From: Ascaphus truei
Taxonomy: Eukaryota > Chordata > Amphibia > Anura > Ascaphidae
Reading direction: 5' to 3'
NCBI GenBank assembly: GCA_036426205.1
Contig: CM071570.1
Span: 53,155,087-53,219,086 of the forward strand
DNA length: 64,000 nt
In this document: in pieces, positions 34,076 through 44,220 of the stretch
Numbering within the stretch: the first letter of the stretch is position 1
Layout: each line of letters begins with the position of its first letter
Position numbers and translations under genes: made by a program
The notes under the pieces: generated by a model
Told to the model about the DNA's origin: nothing
Database searches by the model: none
What the model saw: only the letters and a program-made list of their open reading frames with translations

Positions 34076-34260
34076 GTGGGTCCCCGGCTGGTACTTGCGG
34101 GTGTCCACAGGCCCCACAGTGTTCCCCAGTGGGTTCCAACAGTGTGGGGGGGCCCTCGGGTGGTCCCCGCTAGGCTCCCTGGGCCTCCAGATGGTCCCCA
34201 CGGGTGTCTGGGGGTCTCCGGGTGGTCCCCATGGGTGTCTGTGGGCCCTCAGGTGGTGTC
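34076..34260 (+). repeat. GC-rich minisatellite (left arm)
   Basis: Degenerate units of the form GGTGTCTGGGGGTCTCCGGG and TGGTCCCCATGGGTGTC, the mirror of 35770-36225 but with fewer units. Confidence 0.8.
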
Positions 34261-35238
34261 TGGCCTAAATAAACATGGCCTAGATTTCAATAAATACACC
34301 TCCCCCACCCCCCACCAAACACATACAGTACAGTAATGAGAAAAATAACTATTATCCAGATATGGATAATAGAAAATTTGCCCATTATTAAACACAACAT
34401 TAGCCAGGCAGCATCATCAGCATACTGCAGGGCCATGTCCTCCGTTGCCAGAAAGCATACATAATAAATACAATCTAAATACAATCTAATGTCTCCTAAC
34501 CCCTTAATCCCCATAGCGGTTAATGACCACTATAGTAATTAAGGGGTTAACCCACCCTGCTCTGCTACCCACCCAGGAGGCCTAACCACCCTGCCCCGGA
34601 ACCACCATACCCACCCTAGACCCACTATACCCACCCTGTACCCATTGCTTGTTATAGTAGTACGTCATACCCATATAATATGGGCATAAGCTACTATAGC
34701 AGTCAATGGTCACCCTAATACAAAAGCCTGAATGTCAAAAATACACAATAATAAAACCTATACAACAAGCACCTAAACACCCAAACTGTAAAATTAAAAG
34801 CAATAGGCAAACTATCAATTAACTAAATAAAACAACTAGCCAACCAATCAATTAAAGAAATAAAATCACTAGCCAATCAATTACCAACAGTAAATAAAAC
34901 CACTAGCCAACCAATCAATTAAATAGATCACACCACTAGCCAATCAATTAAATAAATCACACCACTAGCCCCAAAAATAAATTTAATACATAAAAGAACT
35001 AACCAACACAACAATTAATTAATACAACCACTTGACAACACCATTTTAAACCAGTAGCCAACAAAATACATAATTAAATTAAAACGCAAAACAATCTGAA
35101 AAAAAACCCAATAAAATTCAAGGCATCACAATTCAAAACAATTTAATCTAAACAATAAAAATACATAGAAAATATAACAGTCAATAGAAGAAATGCATTT
35201 GCGAAAAAATGCATTGGCTATTACTGTATTCATCTGTA

Positions 35239-35453
35239 CCTAAACAGGCACAGATTAATACATTAACAGTCAGTGGGCAATGAAAAACATAAAAAATAGA
35301 AAAATCCAATGAAAAACCTGTAAAAATAAAAATACATACATTCAATATCTCTCTTACCTTTGGAAGCATTGGCCCTCTGAATCTCAGGGAATCAGGAAGC
35401 TCTCGGCCGGTGACGTCACGAAACACAATCCAACGCCATCCACGGTGAAGATC
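35239..35453 (-). pseudogene. Second copy of the possible exon pair
   Basis: Minus-strand counterpart of 13019-13294. Segment 1 (35358-35453) reads WRWIVFRDVTGRELPDSLRF and RGPMLPK and ends at AAAG|GTAAGAG. Segment 2 begins after CTGTGCCTGTTTAG and has one base fewer than the other copy. An unspliced frame of 125 codons covers the region. Confidence 0.3.
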
Positions 35454-35769
35454 CTGGCCAGGTAACAAAATTCTTATTTTTTTCATCTTACATCTTCTAC
35501 CTCTTCTTCTTTCTTCATCTATGACTATTTCATTAATTTCTTTATCTTCTATCTTCATCTGTCAATCCAATAGCCCCATGTCAAATCCACAATGTTGACA
35601 CGTTGGCTGCCTGGCTAATGTTGTGTTTAATTATGGGCAAATGATCTATTATCCATATCTGGATAATAGTTATTTTGCCCATTACAGTACTGTTTGTGTT
35701 TGGTGGGGATGGGGGGTGTATTTATTGAAATGTAGGCCATGTTTATTTTTTTTAAATACAGGAATGGTA

Positions 35770-36225
35770 CAGCAGGCCAGCGGGGACCCACAGGGACATC
35801 CTGAGGACCCATTGACACCCATGGGGACCACCTGAGGACCCACAGGGACCTGCAGGGAGGAGCTGTGTGGGCCTGGGGACCCGCAGGGACCAGCCGAGGG
35901 CCCCCAGACACCCGGTTGAACAACCTGAGGGCACCCAGACACCCGCAGGGACCACCTGAGGACTCACAGACACCTGCGGGGAAGAACCAAGGCCCCACAG
36001 TTGTGGGGACCCTAGGGACCCACAGGGACCACCCGGGGACCACCAGACACCTGTGGGGACAACCTGTAGACCCTGTTGGGGCCCACGGACATCCACAGGG
36101 ACCACCTGGAGGCCCACAGAACCTAGCAGGGACCCCTCGAGGGCCCCCAGACACCCGTGGGAACCCCCCGGGGTGCACTGCGGGGCCTGCGGACACCCGT
36201 GGGGACCACTCAGGAACCCCCGCTG
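35770..36225 (+). repeat. GC-rich minisatellite (right arm)
   Basis: About fifteen degenerate units of roughly 30 bp built on GGGACCCACAGGGACCACC. Long Pro/Gly frames on both strands result from this and are not genes. Confidence 0.85.
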
Positions 36226-37125
36226 GCCTGTGGTATTAATCTTGTGTCTATAAAAATAAATATTGGTTTTATGTGGGGGCACAGGGGGTGGCTTATGTAT
36301 TGGTGCTTACTACAAATTTAAATTTAAATTTACATTTATGACTAGTGTAGATGAGCAGGGGGTCTCTGGAGCAGAACCGTGTTGGTTTCAGGTCCGGGGA
36401 CCCCCTGCTTCCCAAGATACAGGCCCCGTTATGGGTGCCAGTGTCTCTTATGCATGGAAATGTCCCCATCACGTGACGCATGACATTTCCATGCATAGGG
36501 GATACTGGCACCCCATAACGGGGCCTGTATCTCAGGAAGTAGGGGGTCCTGACATCAATTCGGTTCAGCTCCGGAGACCCCCTGCTACCTTACTGTAATG
36601 TTTAAAATTAAATAAAACCCCCGCAATCGCCTGTGAGAGGCGCACATTTAGAGTGACTGATTCAGCCTATCTTTTACTGCGCGTCCCTTACAAACAGGCA
36701 GACCCTGGTGGGACTCACAAAGCAGGGACCCCTGCTGTGTTAATTCGTTGGGCCATTATGTCTGCAACGGAACATCTCGCTACATCATGAGGCATAACGC
36801 AACATTTACCCAGGTAAATGTTCGAACAACGGCCGCTGCATCTGTAGGATTAAAGCATTTAGAGTCAGTCTATCTCGTGAGAGATGATACTCATCCGGCA
36901 CTTCCCATATGCCATGACCAGGGATCATCACTCACAATTCCAAAGGCCACATTGAAACAAGGTAGTGCATATATTGGAGCCTCCAAGAGAACATAGAGAC
37001 AATGGAATATATTGCAACAATTAGTTCTAAAGTGTTTCCTGCCTATTACAATGGAGTAGCGCAAGTGTCTTGATACACAAGCCGCTTGTGGCAACGTAAC
37101 AACATAATTCGTCGCAGCATTCGGG

Positions 37126-37163
37126 TCCCTACGCATTTCGTCATACAACGTGACTTCGTCCCA
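37126..37163 (-). ncRNA. Hammerhead-like motif, degenerate
   Basis: On the minus strand: GGGACGAA, a perfect stem GTCA-CGTTGTA-TGAC, then GAAATGCGTAGGG. C3/U4 are not matched, G5-A6-N-G8-A9 and GAA are. Confidence 0.3.
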
Positions 37164-37190
37164 ATAGAGTTGGTATTCATTTTATGTATG

Positions 37191-37350
37191 TAACAGTGTT
37201 TCCCTCACCCTATGGGAGAATCCCCTGTTACCAGGTGTATGGTGCATGCTACCTGTTGGTTCATAAGAGGCTGAGGTGTCCGCCAATCTTTGTGGTACTC
37301 AGCGCCAGATGTATGACGGTAATCTCCCACAGTAGAATAGACTCCTTTCC
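37191..37350 (+). repeat. LTR-like repeat start (TGTAACAGTGTTTCCC family)
   Basis: TGTAACAGTGTTTCCCTCAC through CCCTGTTACCAGGTGTATG and GCATGCTACCTGTTGGTTCA also occurs inverted at 57400-57541. Truncated here after about 160 bp. Confidence 0.6.
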
Positions 37351-37365
37351 CGCTGAATAGATTAT

Positions 37366-38821
37366 TTATTTATTTATAAAATATTTTACCAGGAAGTAAT
37401 ACATTGAGAGTTACCTCTCGTTTTCAAGTATGTCCTGGCCACAGAGTAAAACAAATAATACATGGTTACAAGTACAGTTACATAAATGAACAGGGTATAC
37501 ATTATATACAAGACATTGCTTGCACAGTTAAAGAAAATATATATTATGAGCGTATGAAACAGTTACAGACCAGGTTAAAATGTGAGACAGCCTTAGATTT
37601 GAAAGAATTTAGACTGGTGGTGGATGTGAGAGTCTCTGGTAGGTTGTTCCAGTTTTGGGGTGCACGGTAGGAGAAGGAGGAACATCCGGATACTTTGTTG
37701 AGCCTTGGGACCATGAACAGTCTTTTGGAGTCTGATCTCAGGTGATAAGTGCTGCAAGTGGTAGGGGTGAGGAGCTTGTTCAGGTAGCTGGGTAGCTTGC
37801 CCATGAAGAATTTAAAGGCAAGACAGGAAAGGTGAACTTTGCGCCTAGACTCTAGTGTTGACCATCTAGTTCTTTGAGCATTTCGCAGTGATGTGTGTTG
37901 TAGTTGCATTGGAGAACAAAACAACAAATTGAATTGTAGAGGGTGTCAAGTTTGCTAAGGTGGGTTTGAGGTGCCGAGCCATATATTATGTCTCCATAGT
38001 CAATAATTGGCATTAGCATCTGCTGTGCGATACGCTTTCTGACCAGGAGACTTAGGGAGCATTTGTTCCTGTAAAGTACCCCTAGTTTGGCGTAGGTCTT
38101 GGTTGTCAGGGTATCAATGTGCATCCCGAATGTTAAGTGGGAGTCAAACCATAAGCCCAGGTATTTAAAACTAGTGACAGGTGTTAGGGTGGTGTTAGCG
38201 TTGGTTCTAATCAGGAGCTCAGTCACTGGAAGCTTTACAAATTTAGTCTTGGTCCCAAATACCATTGTTACAGTCTTGTCAGTGTTTAAAAACAGTTTGT
38301 TTTGAGAAATCCAGTTTTCGAGTCTCAAAAAGTCAGACTGAAGTATGTGTTGAAGGTCAGAGAGGCTATGGCTGTGTGCATATAGGATTGTGTCATCTGC
38401 ATACATGTGTATTGAGGCTTCCTTACAAGCTGTGGGAAGATCATTAATGAACACTGAGAAGAGTAGGGGCCCCAGAACAGAGCCTTGCGGGACACCACAG
38501 GTGATATCCAGGGGGGTTGAGTTAGAGCCTGAGATGGACACATGTTGGGATCTTCCTGATAGGTAGGACTGAAACCAGTTTAAAGCATGCTTCCCTATTC
38601 CAGAGCTCTGGAGTTTGTTAAGCAGGATAGCATGATCAACTGTGTCAAAAGCCTTTGCAAAGTCTAGGAATACTGCACCAGTGAGTTGTCCCCGTTCCAT
38701 TCCACACTGGATTTCATTGCAAACTTTTAGCAGGGTAGTTACGGTGGAGTGTTTGGGATGAAAGCCAGATTGGAATTGGCTAGGGAAATTTGTTTTGGTA
38801 TAGAAATCGCTTAGTTGGGAG
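37366..38821 (-). mobile_element. L2/CR1-like LINE, 3' part with RT
   Basis: Ends at its 3' side in TTTACCAGGAAGTAATACAT and a TTATTTAT-type tail (37366-37440, plus strand). The RT frame is described separately. At 38821 it is cut by a solo LTR. The adjacent LINE piece beyond that LTR repeats about 60 bp already present at 38729-38790, so the two pieces may be separate copies. Confidence 0.85.
37544..38760 (-). pseudogene. LINE reverse transcriptase, C-terminal two thirds
   Basis: A 282-codon frame from 38700 contains FLDFAKAFDTVDH, GVPQGSVLGPLLFSVFINDL and the catalytic MYADDTILYAH, followed by the thumb region (FKYLGLWFDSHLTFGMHI). The frame shifts at about 37870 and continues as STLESRRKVHLSCLAFKF and FSYRAPQNWNNLPETL to 37544, the usual end of L2/CR1-type ORF2. 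It would carry out target-primed reverse transcription. One frameshift, no N-terminus. Confidence 0.92.
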
Positions 38822-39358
38822 TGGACACAAAATTAAATAAGCCTTTTATTGCACCTGTTTCCTTAACATCAGGAAATCATCCAAACAAGGGGTAAACAAA
38901 GCTTCTATTCACTTGGGAGTATTTCTAGTGAAATACTATGCAGTTCACAACTCCCTTAGATAAGCATGTCTCTCAGCCCCAAACATATAGTATGAGATGA
39001 ACAGATATAAAAAGTCTTGTATATGAAAGTCTTATCTGTTTGTAGTGGTTTTTAGGGAAAATCTTCTCTGTCCCTGGTTCAGCTCCCTTTTCCTCAGGGT
39101 GTGTCAGCATTCAGGTTTAGAAGTTTCCCCTGTGTCTTGAAAGCAGCTCTGCTGTTTCTTCTGGCAGGGCTCAAGACTGTTTGTCTCAAAGTTCAGCTCA
39201 GGTGTGAGCTAAGGAATCTCACTTCCTGTCTCAAAAGACAGGCTTTTCTAAGCCATCTAATCAGGCAGGTGGTGTTTGTTAATTGACTACCAGCAGTTAA
39301 CCACCACACTGCTGGATTAGAGGCACATTACCTGAACAGGGATAACTCCCCTGTTACA
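38822..39358 (-). repeat. Solo LTR, TGTAACAGGGG family
   Basis: Minus-strand counterpart of 28419-28975: it starts TGTAACAGGGGAGTTATCCC and contains GGATGATTTCCTGATG and GTGCAATAAAAGGC. The right end is taken at TG 38822-38823 on the plus strand. I found no convincing TSD. Confidence 0.75.
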
Positions 39359-39361
39359 ATT

Positions 39362-39840
39362 ATATTCAGGGCATTTCACATTTTTAGCAGAATAGTTACA
39401 GTGGAGTGTTTGAGGTGAAAGCCAGGAGTGACTGTGGGTGTGGGACAATAGCCATGAGCGCAGGTTGTTGGGATGCTTGATTTGTGTGGCGAGTTTTAAG
39501 GTTAGTTAGTAATTAAACGACTAATAGGTTGACACCATTTGCATCAGAGAAAATGGCAGATGGCAGTTAGGTATGAAGGAGAGTAAGTGTGTATTGGGAG
39601 AAGAGAGATTGATTTGTAGTTTGAGGCAGTGTTTTTGTCCCCATTTTTGAAGATTGGGACAACTCTGGCAGTTTTCCAGGTCTTAGGGTTATGGCCTGCA
39701 GACAGGATAGAGTTGATAATGGAAGCAATTGGTTTGGCACATGCTGAGGTACCAAGTTTTAGGAACTTGGATTGTAGCAAAGTCAAGTCCACATTGGTTG
39801 CTTATTGGTTGCTTAGTTTAAAATTTGAGGAGCGTTAATA
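39362..39840 (-). pseudogene. LINE RT N-terminal fragment
   Basis: Minus-strand frame 39792-39544 reads KPIASIINSILSAGHNPKTW and ARVVPIFKNGDKNTASNYKS, the start of an L2/CR1-type RT domain (WK-x-A-x-V-x-P-x-x-K). It continues in a damaged state to 39362. The endonuclease part of the same LINE resumes at 42303. Confidence 0.85.
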
Positions 39841-39844
39841 GGGG

Positions 39845-41363
39845 ATATCTCTGACTTCCGGTGACGTCATCCAAGATGGTGGGTTAGTCAGGGAGCTCCA
39901 AGAACCCTCGAGCATAAAACGAATAAAAAGCTCTTTTCCCCCCAACAAAACCACCGGAGACTAACTTACAAAGACGTCTGAACCACACAGCATGTCACAC
40001 AAAGCAAAAGCGCAAGCTCCAAAGGGCGTACCGAAGTACTTTCAGCCGCAGCAGAAACGCGGATCAGAAAGCATGCAGGGAGCCCAAGATGGCGTCGGAC
40101 ACCACGCGGCCGCATCCCCTAAACGGGACAGAGATCAGCCCGCCGAGGAACCAACCCTGGAAAGGGAAATAACGCGCACCTACCTAGAAGAGCTGCTCTC
40201 AAGCATGCATGACAGGATCCACAAAACACTCCAGCAGGATCTTAAGGAGATGGTGTCTGGCTTAAAAGAAGAGCTAGGAAACCTCACACAGAGAACGGAG
40301 GACCTGGAAAGCAGACTGGAAGAATCCCTACAGGCCCAAGCCACAGCAGACGATGAAATTATGCGCCTGGGAGAAGAAATCAGGTTCCTGAAAGACGGAA
40401 TGGAGGACCAGGAGTACCGGGAACGGAGACAGAATCTACGGATTCGGAATGTCCCGGAAACGGTTCTCCCTGAACTAATAAAGCCTTACCTGGTTAATCT
40501 TTTCAGCACGCTCTGCACGGGCCTTGATGGAAGAGATCTGGAAATAGATCGCACGCACCGCGCACTGGGTCCCCGATCAAACGACCCAAAAAGAAGGCGA
40601 GACATTATAGTACGTCTCCATAGCTATTCCACGAAAGAGAAAGTGATGGCGGCGAGCAGAAAAGCTAATAACCTTAAATTCCAGAACGAGCCCATGCAAA
40701 TATTCAGTGATCTCGCTAGGATAACAGTCGAGCGACGCCGAGAGCTCAAGCCCCTCACCCAACTGCTGCGAGAAAACAACATACCATACAGATGGGGATT
40801 TCCATTCCGGCTCATGGTAAGCAGAGGAGGAAAGCAGCGATCACTCAGGCTGCCAGAAGAAATGCCAGGATTCGCTCGAGAGCTGGGCCTGACACTGCCA
40901 CCTACACGGGACAACGAGCAGAGGGAGATGCGAGGAGCAAGTCAAGAGCGGAGACCCATCAGAGTGTCGGAGAGGCTGGCCGGTCAGCATGGCCAGAAAA
41001 CCTGATCGCCCGGCAGAGAAGCCCTGCGACCCAGGGCCTTTGATTTCCATCTAAGGTGGAGGGCCCCTGTTTGCCTGTTTGCCTTTTATCCTGTTGACCA
41101 GCTGATCTGGGAGGCCCCGGCGTCCCACGGCCTGGATGGCGGGAGCTTACACATACCCCTTCGGTATCAAAGCAGGCGAGTTGAAATGCGCGGAGGCGGG
41201 AGAGGGGAAACCCGATCCCTAAGGCAGCTCCATCTGCTAAGCCCCTCTGGGAACTCCTCGACCTATCCGCAGACAGAGGACTCCATCGTCCAGACCAGGT
41301 TTGAGTATTCCCGCCCAGATAAACGTTATATCTGGGTCCGGCAAGACATAGCCGGTCCCCTAC
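39845..41363 (+). mobile_element. L1/Tx1-like LINE, 5' UTR and ORF1
   Basis: Begins with TCTGACTTCCGGTGACGTCA and TCCAAGATGG, a typical L1-type 5' start, and carries a full ORF1. ORF2 is replaced by LTR sequence from 41364. It interrupts the minus-strand L2/CR1-like LINE. Confidence 0.8.
39992..41005 (+). CDS. L1/Tx1-type ORF1 protein, intact 337-aa frame
   Basis: ATG 39992 to TGA, uninterrupted. The N-terminus is basic and disordered. Residues about 55-145 (TLEREITRTYLEELLSSMHD ... EIRFLKDGMEDQEYRERRQN) form a heptad-like coiled coil, expected to trimerise. It is followed by an RRM-like domain (LRIRNVPE, RTHRALGPRSNDPKRRRDII) and a C-terminal domain (QIFSDLARITVERRREL, YRWGFPFRLMV). The product would coat LINE RNA as a chaperone in the cytoplasmic RNP. 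ORF2 is missing, so the copy is not autonomous, but this is the only long undamaged retroelement frame in the window. Confidence 0.9.
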   Translation: MSHKAKAQAPKGVPKYFQPQQKRGSESMQGAQDGVGHHAAASPKRDRDQPAEEPTLEREITRTYLEELLSSMHDRIHKTLQQDLKEMVSGLKEELGNLTQRTEDLESRLEESLQAQATADDEIMRLGEEIRFLKDGMEDQEYRERRQNLRIRNVPETVLPELIKPYLVNLFSTLCTGLDGRDLEIDRTHRALGPRSNDPKRRRDIIVRLHSYSTKEKVMAASRKANNLKFQNEPMQIFSDLARITVERRRELKPLTQLLRENNIPYRWGFPFRLMVSRGGKQRSLRLPEEMPGFARELGLTLPPTRDNEQREMRGASQERRPIRVSERLAGQHGQKT

Positions 41364-42154
41364 TGTAAGGGTCTGGGAGTCACGCCGCCCTCGGCGTGCT
41401 CCTCACTTACCGGCAGCTCCGACGGGCCCTCCCGCGACACGCAGGCAGCCTCTCTCCGGAACGCCGATCACTACTCCACGTGGGCGTGCGTGCGCACGCC
41501 AAAACTCCCCTTCTACTCTCGGTCCGGTGGCTACGCTCGGTCACGCGGCCGCAAGCACAGCTACACAGAAGCGCGGCCACACCAACCCCTTAAAGGCACA
41601 GCACCTCAAACCATTGCTGCAATCCAATGCAGTCTGACTACTGGGCTTTATGGCTCCTCCCCTGGGACTCATGCTGGACCTATCCCTGCCGTAGCCTGGC
41701 CCTTCCACACACCCCCACCTTGCTGCGCTGCCATTGGACCCGCTCTCCTACAGTGTCACTGACTCGTTGGCTGAGCATAGAACCAGTTGTTCTCATCACT
41801 GTCTGCCTCCCTAGTCCTGTCTTGTCCTGTTTTGTTTTTGCAGTCCTCCTCGTGTACCGAACCGGCTTCCGCTACGTCTACCCGCACCTCTGGCATCCCG
41901 AACTCGGCATACGGCAACACGACTCTCCGCACCTCTGGAATCCCAATCCTGGCAAACGGTAAACGATTACGTCCTTATCTCTAACCCCGGACTTTGCATA
42001 CAGCACCCTCTACCATCCGTACCTCTCCTGCCCCGATCCGGACTCCCAGACCACTCTACTCTCAAGACGTGCCCTCGTGGCTGTGGGTGGCGTTATATCC
42101 TATCCCACCTCAGCACCGCGGTCCCGTCTTGTTTGTGGTGAGCACGCCCTGACA
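41364..42154 (+). repeat. Gypsy LTR, 791 bp
   Basis: Starts TGTAAGGGTCTGGGAG and ends CACGCCCTGACA, followed directly by TTATGC and a gag start, the same arrangement as in the Gypsy at 9542. GC-rich with many CpG. Confidence 0.8.
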
Positions 42155-42156
42155 TT

Positions 42157-42309
42157 ATGCTCAGCGCTACAAACATGGACCCCGCTGAGGTGGAACGCAC
42201 TATAAATGCCCATACTAATCTCTTCACCAGGCTAGAGACTTATTTGGAACAAGCTGATAGGCGAATGGATACGTTACAGCAAAGCCTTCATTCGCTTACT
42301 GTTCAAGGC
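42157..42309 (+). pseudogene. Gypsy gag, first 50 codons
   Basis: ATG 42157 gives MLSATNMDPAEVERTINAHT and LFTRLETYLEQADRRMDTLQ before joining LINE sequence at about 42308. It resembles in position and style the gag start at 9539 (ATG two bases after the LTR). Confidence 0.7.
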
Positions 42310-43322
42310 GGTTTAATTTTCCTTACACAGTACACTATTGCATGGTCACTGAAAATATCAGGAAGGATGCCAGAGGATTGGATTCTGCTGGGGTTTGAGG
42401 AGAGAATCCAGTCTAGCAAGGAATGGTTATGCGATTTCAGGTTTATCCGTGTGGGTTGGGAAATGAGTTGCGATAGGTTAAGTGACTTGAGTTGTATCTG
42501 GATTTTGTGGTTTTTAGGGTCAAGCCAATTGAAGTTGAAATCCCCAAGAACTAGCAGCTCACTCTTCTCATTTAGAGAGGAAATGGAGCCAAGAAATTGG
42601 GTGATATCAGTCAGGGATTGTAGAGGGGCTTGAGGGGGGCGGTAGATACCAGCAAGCAAGATTTGCTTAGAAAAGGGGAGGCAGATTTTGCCAACTAGAA
42701 TTTCAAAAGAGGGTGGGCTTGGGGGGCAATTTAACAGTGTAAATTGTAATGTGTCTGCAATATAAAATAATACCCCTCCTCCTCTCTTTGACCTATCTCT
42801 CCTAAAAATGGAGTATCCCTAGATGGCGATATTTGCATCAGGGGTTTTAGGGGATAGCAATGTTTCTGTAAGAACGATGGCTTTGGGTTTATGCATAAGG
42901 CACCATGCCCTTAGTTCGTCCAGTTTGGGCAGCAGGCTCCGGATATTTATATGGGCGACAGATAGCCCTTTTTGGAATTTAAAGGTGGAATTCTCAGGGG
43001 CATGGGACAGAGCTGAAATGGGAGGACCTGGGTTAGGTTCAATATCACCTGCTAAAGAGAGTAATAGTATGAGTAGAAATTTGGGTAGTTGTTTGCAAGT
43101 TGTAGATTTATGATGTTTGCCATTTGAGTGAGAGGTGGTTGGTGTGCTGGTTTTTAGAGTTCTCCACCAACATTCAGTAGATAGTGAAAGGCTTTTGAGT
43201 AGTCCAGGGTGTATGGTGATGTTGGGTGATGGCCACGATGGAGGAGTTTGTAGTGGATAGAGGGAGTAACATCTCCATGAGGCCAGGAGAAAGAAAAAAG
43301 TTAAAATACATTGCAGGTTCAT
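42303..43322 (-). pseudogene. LINE endonuclease with 2A-like motif
   Basis: The minus-strand frame from ATG 43322 starts with a hydrophobic segment. It then has LPKFLLILLLSLAGDIEPNP-GP at residues 80-100, and the start of an APE-type endonuclease (VAHINIRSLLPKLDELRAWC, AIVLTETLLS). After a frameshift near 42815 the middle (GGGVLFYIADTLQF) and end (LVLGDFNFNWLD, FSDHAIVYC) follow, with the catalytic GDFN and SDH motifs. This is the N-terminal half of an L2/CR1-like ORF2, separated from RT by the 39845-42308 insertion. One frameshift. Confidence 0.88.
43023..43049 (-). other. 2A-like peptide motif GDIEPNPGP
   Basis: Encodes GDIEPNPGP, which fits the 2A consensus D-(V/I)-E-x-N-P-G-P, preceded by a Leu-rich stretch as in other 2A peptides. 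2A motifs are known at the N-terminus of some non-LTR retrotransposon proteins. Confidence 0.7.
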
Positions 43323-43639
43323 GATGCTGAAGGTAGGCAGTGCTGCAAGGAGCTGTTGTGAGCAGAGTCAGTGTTTGCAGACTAAACAGCAGGTGTGTGC
43401 CTGTTCCTTGTCAAATGTTTAGCTGTATTGCAATGCTAGAGTCATTCAGGGTTTCAGTGTAATTGTGCAGTCAGTTTTGGGAGAGACTGCAGTGAATAAG
43501 TTGTAAAGGGGTGGGGGGTTGAAATAGGCAGGTTAGCAAGCATGGGATCATAGTGTGATCTGAATAGCTTACCGTTTGTTGTCTTGAGTAAAAGAGTTTT
43601 CAGAAAGGATGCAGTCCCCAGTCACCTCTAGTCAAACTA

Positions 43640-44220
43640 TAGTCTAACTATATTTATCACTTAAAATGATCACTTTAAATGCATCACTCTTAAGATGCCA
43701 ATGCTTCCTTGCCAATGCAAGGGGAATAAGTGTTTTATACATCTAAAGCAGTCACATGACCCTCCCCCCGCCCCAATAAATCAGCTTGTTCCAGTTGGTC
43801 AATTAACAGCACATAGTTAAGAGAGGGAAAAAAAAAAACACCTTTTGATATTCAAACATACCAAAATTATCACTGCTTAAGGCCACTAAATAAATCTTTT
43901 AAACAGGACTTGCACATCAAGGGACATACCAAAATTATCACTGCTTAAGGCCACTGAGTAAATCTTTTAAACTGGACTTGCACATCAAGGGACATACCTG
44001 TGAAGAGAATGCAATTAGATCCATGTCATATCAGCTGAGGCCATTTGTCTGTGAAGAGAATGCAATTAGATCCATGACATATCAGCTGAGGCCATTTGTC
44101 TTGCATGAAGAAAGTAAGTACATTAACTATAGTCTAACTATACTTATCACTTAAAATGATCACTTTAAATGCATCACTCTTAAGATACCAATGCTTCCTT
44201 GCCAATGCAAGGGGAATAAC
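43640..44220 (+). repeat. Nested tandem duplications
   Basis: Three sets: a 67-bp unit (ACCAAAATTATCACTGCTTA...) at 43860-43925 and 43926-43994; a 52-bp unit (TGTGAAGAGAATGCAATTAG...) at 43998-44049 and 44050-44100; and an outer copy of about 90 bp (TAGTCTAACTATA(T/C)TTATC...) at 43641 and 44129. Confidence 0.85.

Larger units (their letters stand above)
33456..36844. mobile_element. 3.4-kb inverted-repeat DNA element
   Basis: Ends are CTGTTGCAGCGGCCGTTATT and, reverse-complemented, CAGATGCAGCGGCCGTTGTT, with TA outside at 33454-33455 and 36845-36846. The left arm (33456-34415) mirrors the right (35608-36844), including a nested palindrome around ACATTTCCATGCATAGG and a minisatellite. The centre (34416-35607) is the repeat module also found at 12855-14060. 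No transposase is visible. Proline/glycine-rich frames here come from the minisatellite. Confidence 0.85.

Noticed and set aside
34076..36239. Several Pro/Gly/Trp-rich open frames on both strands (up to 189 codons)
   Set aside because: They follow the GC-rich minisatellite periodicity; overlapping frames in both strands and no domain.
43640..44220. CRISPR-like array
   Set aside because: Only two copies per unit, no regular spacers, vertebrate context.
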